Shown: piece after piece, positions 10,428 to 20,379 of the stretch
Position numbering within the stretch: position 1 is the stretch's first letter
How the letters are laid out: the number at the start of each line of letters is the position of its first letter
Source: Monoraphidium neglectum
Taxonomy: Eukaryota > Chlorophyta > Chlorophyceae > Sphaeropleales > Selenastraceae
DNA length: 35,398 nucleotides
Assembly (NCBI RefSeq): GCF_000611645.1
Contig: NW_014013419.1
Span: 1-35,398, forward strand
Direction: 5' to 3'
Translations under genes and position numbers: made by a program
The notes under the pieces: model-generated
Told to the model about the DNA's origin: nothing
The model's input: only the letters and a program-made list of their open reading frames with translations
Databases searched by the model: none

Positions 10428-11261
10428 ATGCCAGCCCCTTGCACGTGCCTGCGCGGGCCTTCATCACGCTCCAATAATGCGTTGATAACCTATCGTCATT
10501 CATCATTAAGCAGAGCTGGCCGTCGCTTTGTGCCACGCACGCCTAGCCGGGGCAGCAGCGGCCACAGCGTGAGCGAGCTCGGCGGTGTGCATCAAAGCCG
10601 CAGTGGTGCGTGCGCATCAGGTGCCCATGACTCCAGCCTCAGCTCAGGTGAGATTTTGGGGACCTCTGTCTTGCACAAATGAACCTCAAATCTCTCACGG
10701 CTTCGCCTGCTTCGGGACTGAGTGCTTGCAACATGAGGGCGCCCATCACTGCACTGCCTTAGCCCTCACCCCCGCGCCCTCCCGCCCCCCAGGCGTCGGC
10801 GAGGGGTTCCTCGTCAGGCCCGCGCGCGCGCGCGACTTCTGGCCCCTGGCGGACCTCCACTGCTCGGTGTTCTTCCCCGGCCAGCCGCACGACGGCTGGA
10901 AGGGCAGCCTTTCGCGGGTGGACCGCGTCCTCGCGCTGCAGATGAACCTGGCCCTGGAGCAGCGGCACATGGGCAGGTGCGCTGGTACGGCAGCAGCAAG
11001 GGGGCTCGCCCCCGGCTTCTGTGGGTCGGGGCGGCCTCGGAGGGACGTGCAGCATGGTGGGAATGTGGGTACCTGCCACACCGGGCGTGCTGGCATTCAA
11101 CGCTCATGCAGTTGTGCAGCCAAAGGACGCAGCAGCTCAGCACGCCGTTCTGGCTCGCTCGCGCGCGACGTGTTTGCCTGACGCGCGGTACGCAGGGCGA
11201 TATGCTTCATGGCGGTCGACCCAGAACACGCGGAGGAAGAGGCCGGGGACAACAGCAGCAG

Positions 11262-11305
<44 letters not shown>

Positions 11306-12602
11306 CAGACGGCTCTGGCGACGCAGGCGGTGGCGCCCCCAGTGTCGGCGTGCACAGGACCAGCACAGTCGGGGGCGCCGGCAGCAGCACCCTCCAGGAC
11401 GGCGCTGACAAGCGGTGGAAGGGCCCAAAGCAGCTTCTCGGCTTCGCGCGGTGGGCCGCGCGCTCGGAGGTGCGGCGCGCGCTGGGCGTGAGCTTCGAGG
11501 AGCGCGGGCTGCTGGGTGCAGCGCAGCTGGACTCGTTTGGGGACGTCGTGCCGCCAAAGACGCTGAACGCGCAGCGGGACGGCGCCATCGGCTGGATACG
11601 GCGCGAGGGTGAGCAGGACCCGGGGCGAAGGGGGCGTGCATGCGGCTATGTGCCCACCCGCACGGGCGGCCGGACGGCCACCGCAGCAGCGCTGTCTGCG
11701 GCCTGCTGCGGAGGGTGGTAGCAGCGGAGCGCGCAGCTGCATATGTCGGAATGTTGAGGGCTGCGGCGGCAGCGGCGGACAGGTGGATTGCAGCGGGCAG
11801 ACCTTCCGTCCTTGTGAGGCGCACATCGGCTGCCCTGCTGTTTGTTCCCATGCGCCTGTTGTGGCAGTCTTGTGACAATTCATCATTCAATCCAACAGGC
11901 ATCTGCTACCTGAGCAACGTGGCAGTCAGCAGCACGGCGCGGCGGCGGGGCATCGCGCGGCGACTGATGGCCGAGGCGGAGGCGACCGCTGCCGAGTGGG
12001 GCTTCCGATGCGTATCCCTGGTACGCCGCCCGAGGAGACTGGGTCCTGCAGGCCGGATCCATCGCGGTCATAGCAGGAGCAGCAGCGGGGTCCTGCAGGC
12101 CGGATCCATCGCGGTCATAGCAGGAGCAGCAGCAGCAGCAGCTGTAAAGACCAATTGCAGAGGCCTTTGACATCCCTTCATGCACGGCCACCCGCTCTCC
12201 TTGGTTGTCCATCTCACACATACGCGCGATCAATGTCGCGTCCAACCTGCGTCCTGCTGTGCAATTCTGCCGCCCATCCACCCGCCATTGCAGCACTGCG
12301 ACCAGGAGAATCAGGCGGCCTGGCAGCTGTACCGGGAGCTGGGCTACAGGCGCGTGGCACTCGAAGCCCCCTGGGCGCCCTACCTCAACGGACGGCCCCC
12401 CAACCGCTGCTGGCTGTTGGTCAAGCGCCTGCCGTCGGACTTGGTCGAGGCGGCGCGGCGGCGGCAGCAGGAGGCGGAGCGGGAGCAGCAGCAGGCGGCA
12501 GCCGCAGCAGCGGCGGCGGCGCAGTGTGAGGTGGAGCCTGAGCTCGGGCGGCAGGGCAGCAGCGAGGTGCGAGGGCGGAGCACGCCGCTGCTGGCGTTGT
12601 AG
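10428..12602 (+). CDS. GNAT-family N-acetyltransferase, probably plastid-targeted
   Basis: Exons 10428-10647, 10793-10976, 11196-11608, 11899-12020, 12294-12602 give 415 residues with matching phases (1, 2, 1, 0). The first about 70 residues are Ser/Arg-rich without acids at the start, as in chloroplast transit peptides. The catalytic fold follows: FLVRPARARDFWPLADLHC (strand 1/helix 1), ICFMAVDP (a core strand), then the acetyl-CoA-binding motif YLSNVAVSSTARRRGIARRLM (R-x-x-G-x-A/G) and the closing helix/strand DQENQAAWQLYRELGYRR. The best fit is the plastid GNAT group that acetylates protein N-termini and/or lysines; the substrate is inference. A poly-Ser tract from 14 AGC codons (11263-11304) and a roughly 50-residue low-complexity insert follow the core strand. 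The tail is Gln/Ala-rich. An ATG at 10149 in the same frame would add 93 residues; I prefer 10428 because only the later start gives a transit-like N-terminus. Confidence 0.84.
11263..11304 (+). repeat. (AGC)14 coding for poly-Ser
   Basis: Pure AGC triplets inside exon 3 of the GNAT gene, read as serine. It falls in a loop-like acidic/Ser/Gly-rich insertion and not in a core strand, so length changes could be tolerated. Confidence 0.9.
12041..12134. repeat. 47-bp tandem duplication in a GNAT intron
   Basis: The copy at 12041-12087 (begins GGGTCCTGCAGG) is repeated at 12088-12134 within intron 4 (12021-12293). It ends in AGC triplets that extend slightly after the second copy. Confidence 0.85.
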
Positions 12603-12745
12603 ATTGGGGCGGGCATGGCGTGCCGCTGCACGCCCCATTTGCCAGCTCGCTTCGCTGTATATTGTGCCATGTGGGGGCTGCTCTACAGGCTGCCTACAGC
12701 TCCTTCGACAACCAAGTGCGGGAACAGTCACCGTTTTTGCTTGTC

Positions 12746-12756
12746 AATAAATGTAA
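12746..12756 (+). promoter_or_regulatory. Probable poly(A) signal of the GNAT gene
   Basis: AATAAA (12746-12751) overlaps the context of TGTAA (12752-12756), the usual green-algal poly(A) motif, about 150 bp after the GNAT stop. It lies in the gap before the convergent Prp4 gene. Confidence 0.6.
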
Positions 12757-12866
12757 ATATCGAGACATGTCTTACTCTTCAAGAAAAGTGCGCGAACAGC
12801 TGAAGTCGGCAGCCACCGCCAGGCCGCTGCGCCCCTGCCGCGGGCGACCCGTCGCATCGCACAGCC

Positions 12867-15800
12867 TCAGAACGGCAGCCCGTCGTCGCCGCCAAATAGG
12901 TCTGGTGTGTCCTGCGGCGCCCAGAGCTTGACCGTGCGGTCGTACCCGGCCGACCCAATCAAGTGCTGAGGCGCCCCGCCCGCTGCGGCCCCCTCCTCCC
13001 CGTCCACGTCCATCTCGCCGCCCCCGTCCTCCCGATGCTGCTGCTGCTGCCGCTGCTGCGCCGCGCCGGCCGGCGGCTGCGGTGCGATGTCTGCCGCCAT
13101 GACCTTGCCCTCGTGCCCGGCCAGCACCTTGAGCAGCGACCAGTCCCGCGTCGACCAGACCTGGGGTTTGACGGGGCCAGCAGGAGTGTGAGCAACGTGT
13201 TCAGCCGGCGTTACGCACGAGTGACGCCGTTCATTCTAAACCACACCCGATATGGTGACTGCCGCATCAAATGAAAAGAGGACACAAAGAGAACAGCAGG
13301 TGCTTGACGTGCACTGAATTGATGTGCGTCTTAAACTCAGCGCCACGACCACTGAAAGTGGAGCCGGGCACACCGCATGGTGTTGGCGCGAGTCACTCTG
13401 GCAGCCTTGTAGAGTTGAATGCGCACGGGTGTGGCCGCACCCAACTGCTGAAAGCCGCGATGCCACCCCGACACCGGGCTCAATTGAACCCCGCCCTCCA
13501 TGGTGGGTGCCACCTCCACGCTGCCCTTTTCATCGTACACACGCACACGCCGCCGCCATGCCCCCTGGCCCCACCTTGATGGTGGCATCGTAGCTGGCGG
13601 TGAGCAGGTAGTGCCCCGCGTCCGGCTGCCACCGCACCGCGCTGACCAGCGAGCGGTGCGCGGGCAGGCAGTACGCGCAGGCCCGCTTGCGCAGGTCCCA
13701 CACGCGCACGGTGTGGTCGTCGCTGCCTGTGGCAATCTGGAGGGTGGGTCGGTGGACTCAAACCGGTGGACTGAGAAGGCTGAACGTGAGTTTAAGGATC
13801 TACGGCAGGTTGCAAGCTCAGAGGTGAACACACATACGAAGAAGTGCTGAGCCAGTGACCAGGCAGCTGATGGGCAGCTGGAACAGCAGGCAGCTGATGG
13901 GCAGCAGGAACAGCAGATCAGCTCGGGATCGGCAAGGCAGGCATCCAGGCCACGGCTACACCCGATGCCATGCGACCAAATCATGCGGACGGTACGCAGT
14001 CGCACACCTGATAACCGTTGGGTGCAAAATCGATGCAGAGCACCTGCTTCACGTGACCCTCCAGCACCTGCACGCTGCGGCCTGTGCGGCAGTCCCACAC
14101 CCGGCCTGCAGGCGCGGCAGGGGGGGGGTTGCGATGAGGGGATGTGGGGCGACGCCGGCATCAGACGGGAAGCAGCAAAGAGGGGGGGCGGGGGTAGGTC
14201 GCGACCGCAGATCACGTTGAGAGGGGGTTGCGCCCGCGACGCAAAGATGCTGCAGGACGACGGGCAGCCACCTCCCCACTGCCGCTGCACCTGGTTCGGC
14301 GCCACCTTTTTTTCATGTTGCCACACCGCCCCTGCTCAGCACCACGACCACTGCCAGCCCGTGCGCGCTCACACGCATGCGCCGAAATACTCACCTATCG
14401 CGTCCAGCCCCACAGACCCTGCCAGGCTGCCGTCTGGGTGGAAGGCCACCGCGTAGACCCCGCGGCTGTGCCCCTCCTGCTCCAGCAGGCAGGCGCCCGT
14501 CTCCGCGTCCCACAGCCGCCAGGTGCTGTCAAAGCTGGGGGTGGCCTGGTTGAGGCGAGTGTGCGTGCGTGTGTGCTGGTGGGTGAACAAACAAACGACT
14601 CGTAGCAGAGGGGTTGGACATCGGCCAGCCTCTCATGACGCTTGCGCAGTGCCGCTTTCAACCCCTGCCAACAGCGATCCTGGCGGGGGTCGCGACCCTG
14701 CACAGCCGCCAAACGTGCAGCCCCGAAGCTGCGGCGCCTCACCACGTGCCGGCCCATGGGGTGCCACGCGACGCGGCCCAGCCGGTCCGTGTGGCCCTCC
14801 AGCATCCGCAGCTGCTGCCCCGCCATGCTGAAGAGCGCCGCGGTGCCGTCGGCGCTGCCTGTCAGCAGGTTGGCGGCCTCCTCAGACTGGGGGACCGGAG
14901 GCGTGCGGGGAGCAGGCACGGCATTCAGTTGACAAGACTGGATGAAAGGGAAGGGGCGGGTGCTTGCGACGGCACTGCAACGCATGCAAGTGCCACCCAA
15001 AAAAGCGTGCTGCGAGAGCCCAGCAACCAGGGGCTTGCCCCCCCATCTCCGGCCGCCACATCCCAAGCCCCTCTGCGCCCAAGAGCATTCACGCGTCGTG
15101 ACAGCCCGCAAACGCGCCCCACCTGCCCCAGCGTCGCCTGTGGGTGCCACGCGATGCCTGTCGCGCGCTCCGGGTGCGCCCTGAAGCCTCGCAGGCGCGC
15201 CACGTTTGAGCTGTCTGTCGCCCGCCACAGGTTGACCGCGCCGCCCCAGCCGCAGGCCGCCAGCACCGCGCCGTCAGGGCTGAACGCGCAGCCCCCCACG
15301 GGGCGGTCGTCCCCGATCTCTGAGCTCTGCTGTGCCAGCTTCTTCGCAGCCGCCTCGGACGCCTCGCGGGACGCCTTGGCGGCCTGGGCGCACGTGCAGA
15401 GGGATCGCTGAGCAAGCACGTATTGTTTGTGCGAACACCCGCAGATCGACACAAGATGTGCGGCGATGCAGTGGCTGAACAGCAGCGGCAATCTGTCAGC
15501 AGCAGCGGCGGCGGCGGCAGCAGCAGCAGACTTGCCCTACTTCCTACTTGGGCTGCCTGATCCTAGGCACCAAGCAGGGCGCCACCCCCGCACCTTGAGT
15601 GACCCGAGATCCTCCCGCAGCCGCTTCGCCGCCCGCACCCGCGCCGCTGCCCGCCCCAAGGACCACACAGCTACCTCCATGCGCGCTGCAATAAGAGAGC
15701 AGGGGCAACGGCATGAGGCAAGAAAGCCACCAGGCAGTATTGATGGATGCTGCGTGCCTTGATACGCTGTCAAAACCATCGTGGCTGCCTGTTTCTGATC

Positions 15801-16512
15801 AACCACGACACCCCCGACGTCCCTTAAGCAGCACGGCAGCAGCCCCCGTGCTCTTGTCTGCATGCTGCTTCAACCAACATTCTCATTCCTGCATACTCAA
15901 TATGACCGCCGCGCACACGTCCCACAAGCCCCAGCGGCTGCTGCAATCCCTGCCCTGTCCCCCTCCCCCAGTCCTCGCACCCTGCTGCAGCTCCTGGGTG
16001 CCCTCGGTGTAGAACACCTCTTTCTGCACCACCACCTGCTCCTCCAGCACCAGCGCCCCCGTCACCGGCGCCCCCTCCAGCCCCGTCACGTCACGCTCTG
16101 CTATGATCTTCTTCAAGCGGTCGCGGCGCTCCATCTGCACGGGGGGCGTGTGTGGGGATGCGTGGCGTGTGTTGTCGAGCGCCCTCAGCAGGGGCGGCGA
16201 CCAATGGCAGACAGCACCCGAATGCATGCCATTCCCCCCCATGCGCGGCAGCCGCCCGTCAGCACCCCCTGCCATCCAGCATCCACATCCCCACGTGGCC
16301 CTCACCTCTCTCTCTCCAAAGAGCGTGACGGGCTCCCCCAGCTGCCGCAGCATCTCCCGCACTTTGGCGTCATCGGTGGGCACGAGCGTCGCGCGGATCT
16401 TGCGGCGCAGCTCAAACTCGGCGAGCAGCTTCTCTTGCTCCTCCCGCTCGCGGCGGCTCGCCTGGCGTGTCGTCGTCGAGCGCGGGGGTGGAGCACGTTG
16501 TGCAGTGTACAT
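12867..16512 (-). CDS. PRP4: U4/U6 snRNP protein Prp4 (SFM + WD40)
   Basis: A spliceosome component that holds U4/U6 in the tri-snRNP through its WD40 propeller; nuclear. Exons (minus strand): 16512-16306, 16134-15981, 15685-15594, 15383-15123, 14886-14743, 14545-14395, 14105-14008, 13736-13575, 13160-12867. They give 520 residues, close to the human protein, with all phases consistent. The splicing-factor motif spans residues about 45-85 ([15 protein letters not shown], then [11 protein letters not shown]). The family signature [18 protein letters not shown] follows, then seven WD repeats, with cores such as [43 protein letters not shown] and [17 protein letters not shown] matches the conserved sixth/seventh blade. 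A roughly 35-residue Gln/Gly/acidic insert interrupts the last repeat. The start is uncertain: the ATG at 16512 gives a short N-terminus, and an upstream exon (for example from the ATG at 16733) cannot be excluded. Confidence 0.93.
13861..13914. repeat. 27-bp tandem duplication in a Prp4 intron
   Basis: The unit beginning AGGCAGCTGATGGGCAGC at 13861-13887 is repeated at 13888-13914 with one base change. It is in the intron between the fifth and sixth WD-repeat exons. Confidence 0.85.
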
Positions 16513-17342
16513 TGACAGGCTGGTTGCGCAAGCGGTGGATTGTGCAGGCTCTGGGAGCGGCCAGGTGAAGCGCTGCGAAGCCGCAGCCCGCAACCACTGC
16601 AGCGACGCCGGTGCCGCCAGCGGGTATGCACCAGTTGTGACACCATATACTAGGATCATCCACGATGAACTGAACGCTTATTCAGCACCCAACCCCGTTC
16701 CCTGCTCGCCTCTGTGAGCTCAAATGTCGCCATCCTGACAGGAGCAGCCCCGCTGCCTGGAGAAGATGACTCAGAATCCAAGTACTAAATCTTCGCGCTG
16801 TATTGTGTTTCGCGGATGGTGGAACCTTTTGATCTGTTTGAGATCAGAGCCTGCTATATCTGAGGACACGTTAGGGGCTCTGAAACGCAACATATATGAA
16901 GTAGGATTGTGGGCTGCAGTGCTCAATGGCTCGATTTGCCCGTACGGTACCGTACGCCTCGCGCGCCAGATCTTCTGTATACGCAGCGCTGCGCCACCGC
17001 GCAAGTCAGTGCTGCTGGCACGTTCCAGAGGTACCGTAAGCCCCAATTTTTTCTATTCATTACGCACTACAACATCATTGGTTCCCCATTGTGTGTGTAG
17101 AAGTTATATGCAAAGCGTACGCACAGAGTCAACGCGCACTTCGGGCGCCCTCCCTCGGAAAGCATCGTCCAGACCTTCAATATACTTAAGATTTGGATTT
17201 TATTCAGCCCGTGGTGATTCGTACGCTGCCAACGCATGCGAGTCGCTTTTCGACATTCGCACGGCGCAACCTGGAAAGGAAGCGATGTGCAGCAGGCACA
17301 GCTGTGGCTGACAGACAGGGTACCTGAGGAGACGGTTACACA
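16513..17342. promoter_or_regulatory. Divergent intergenic region, Prp4 / CNNM
   Basis: An 830-bp gap between the start of Prp4 (-) and the start of the CNNM-type gene (+), with lower GC than the genes. It contains a perfect 16-bp palindrome at 16941-16956 and a second partial copy (GGTACCGTA) at 17030-17038. Open frames here have no recognisable product. It should hold both promoters and possibly a first non-coding or short exon of Prp4. Confidence 0.45.
16941..16956. repeat. Perfect 16-bp palindrome
   Basis: CGTACGGTACCGTACG is identical to its reverse complement. Its 3' half core GGTACCGTA recurs at 17030-17038. It could be a dimeric protein-binding site or a small hairpin; function unknown. 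Confidence 0.9.
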
Positions 17343-19243
17343 ATGCTCTCGCGCATTCAGGCCCTGTACGTTGCAGGAGTCTTCATCCTCATCCATGGAA
17401 GCGCGTTGCTGTCTGGTGAGTCGACCATTGCCGGCATGCCACTTCGCGTAGCTCCTGCTCGGCGTGCCAGCCACGCACAGGTATCAACCTCACCCGAACC
17501 CCGCCAACGACTCCCATGCCTTTTTGCCCAGGCCTCACGCTGGGCCTGCTGTCCTTGGACACTCTGCAGCTGCAGGTGCAGCAGCGCACTGGTACAGCAC
17601 GGCAGCAGTCCCAGGCCACGCGCCTGCTGCCCCTCGTTGCCCGCACCCACCAGGTGAGAGGTTGAGAGAACCCGCATGCGTGCAATCACCCGTCGACAGT
17701 TTGATGCCCAAAAATATTCCGCGGACACACTGGGATAACTAGCCCACCCGTGCGGTTGGTCCGTGCTGTCAGGTGCTGGTCGGCCTCGTGCTTTTTGGCG
17801 CAGCCGTCTCAGCGGCACTGACACTCTGCCTGGACCGCCTGCTGGACCCCGTGGCGGCCATCCTCCTGTCGAGCACTGCAGTCGTCGTGTTCTCAGAGAT
17901 CATCCCGCAGGCAGTCTTCAGCAGGCAAGCAGGTTGTTGACTATACAGTCACCGCCTGTATCTGTCGGCTGGGCCCATCCTGGGGCTGCCGGCGCACACT
18001 CGTCAAAGTTTTGAGCTAGACCCTCCCGCTTTATCACCTGACAGTCATTGTACCAATTGCTGCGCCTAATTTCAATCTATTGCCACAGGCACTCGGTCTC
18101 GATATGCGCATTCTTTGCGCCGCTGATGCACGTCATCCTGTGGCTGTTCTCGCCTGCCGCATTCCCGCTCGCGCTGCTGCTGGATGCGACGCTCGGCCAG
18201 CCTGGGGAGGATGCGCTGTTTGAGCGCCAGGAGCTGCGGACTGTCATTGCGCTGCATGCGCAGGAGGGTGCGCTGGTACGGGCCAGCTTCAGGGGTTGAG
18301 TCGGCTTGCAGCTGCACAGAACGACCTTCTGCCTTTGTCTGTCGGCCTCAGCATGCGGTGGCTTGCGACAGTGAGTCTGCAAGCTGACGCCTGAGGGCAA
18401 GCTGCACTTGACATGTCACTGCTGCATTCATGGTGCGATGTGCACAAATGCCGGTGCAGGCATGGACGGCCCCCTGAGCCTTCAAGAGATGGGCATTATC
18501 AGCGGTGTTTTGGAGCTCACGGCCACGCCTGTGGCATCCATGATGACGCCGATTAGCGAGGCGCAGCCGCTGGCAGCAGAAGCTGAGATTGACGCGGCAA
18601 TGGTGGACAGTGTGCTGCGGCATGGGATGCGGCAGGTGCTGGTGCAGAGGTAAGGGTGTAAGTGCAGGGGTGGCTGGAGAGTGATCAAGATGTCTGCTGT
18701 CATGTCTCGGAAGTGGCGCTTGTGTGGTGTTGACATTTCGTACCGGTAAAAAATAAGGGTTTAGGGTTTATAGCGGTACCAAATTTCACTGCCTGTCAGC
18801 AACATGCCTGCCAACCAACAGCACGTGGCCCCACAACCAACACAGAGCCAACAGAGGCCCTGAGGGCATTGTTGGGGCCGTCTCAACTCGGGACCTGTTG
18901 ACTCACTGGAGTGCAGCGGGAGGCGACGCGGGCGCAACGGCTGCGCGCCCCTTGGTTGGGTCGCTGCCTGTGCTCCCGCTGCCGCGGGTCAGGGCGTCGG
19001 CGCTCCTGAGCGACGTGCTGTTGCTCTTCAAGCAGGTGTGTTGGTCGTGCTCATGGATCCATCGTTTGACAGGCAGCGACGACAGAGGCAATTGCATTGT
19101 CGCTTTTGAATGAGTTGACTTAGGCTAGTCGTCATCCCTTGACCCCTGCCTGTGTTTATCGCATCAACGCCTTGCCTCCTCCCACAGGATCCCAGCATGC
19201 ACATGGCCCTTGTGGTTGACGAGTGCACAGCAACGGTGGAGGA

Positions 19244-19291
<48 letters not shown>

Positions 19292-20311
19292 CCAGCAGCA
19301 GCCGCAGCAGCAGCAGCAGCAGCAGCAGCCAGGGATGCCTTCATTGTTGTCAGGGGCCCATCCGGCTGGCGACAACTCCCGCTCACAAATGACATCATCC
19401 TCTGGACTGCCTGATGGCAAAGCCGCCACAGCTGAGCAAATCCAGGTGCATGTGACGGCGTATGATGCTTCGCACGATGATGCAGACGAGAGCCAGCAGA
19501 TGCACAATATTTCGGAGGACCCTCAGGGGCACCCGCACCAAGCAGCAGCGCGTTTATCACCCCTGCCAGCCGGCCTGCAGTCATGGCGCGGTTGGTTTGG
19601 CCGGCACAGCAGCGAGCTGCCTCGGGTCCCTGAAGCCCAGCGTGATGTGGCCAACAGCAGCAACGAGTGGGTCAGCCAACTGGGGATGCAGCAGCAGCGC
19701 AGCAGCATCGACAGCAACGGCGAGAGCACCCGCTTCTCCCGTTCCCGCTTCAGCGGCTTCTGGGATGCGTTGGGCGCTACGCCTGCTAGTGTGCAGGGAT
19801 TTGTGCAAGCTGCTGCTCAGCACGAGCCTGTGGAGCCCCGTGCTCTGTCACAACCAACAGCAGCAGAGGAGGTCACCTTTACAGTCTGGTCCGCCTTCTG
19901 TGACCCCAGCGGCAGTCCCAGGCGCCTAGCCTCTTTCAAAGGCCTTCGCGGCGTGCCCACCCAGCTGAACGCCAACCCGCTGTACTGGGAGCCAGGCAAC
20001 GCCAGCCAGTTGCACTCGCCGGGCAGCAGTAGCAAGGCCGAGTTAAAAGCGGCGACGCCGCGGGGGGGCGGCAGCGGCAGTGCGCTTGGTTTTGGGTCAA
20101 GGAGCCGACGGCTGCTGGGCCTCACATCCAATGACGCTGCAGCGGTGCCGCCGTTGTACCCCAGTGACGGCGCGGCAGCGGCTGCAGCAAATCAATTGCG
20201 GCCAAGCGTTGACAAAGCCGGAGGGAGGGCAGCCAACCGGCGTTCAACATTTGAGCGCATCACAGAGGGGCAGCAAGAGCAGGAGCATGAGTGCGCTCAG
20301 CTGGAAGGGGC

Positions 20312-20379
<68 letters not shown>

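Noticed and set aside
11137..11902. Long minus-strand frames with poly-Leu, poly-Ala or poly-Cys over the GNAT gene
   Set aside because: Antisense to the AGC run and to conserved GNAT exons on the plus strand.
13337..14326. 329-codon minus-strand frame across Prp4
   Set aside because: A chance frame running through introns and a WD-repeat exon in the wrong frame; the true exon frames give WD40 repeats.
19028..19584. Minus-strand frames with poly-Cys and poly-Ala
   Set aside because: Antisense reading of the CAG run inside the CNNM-type gene; no domain.
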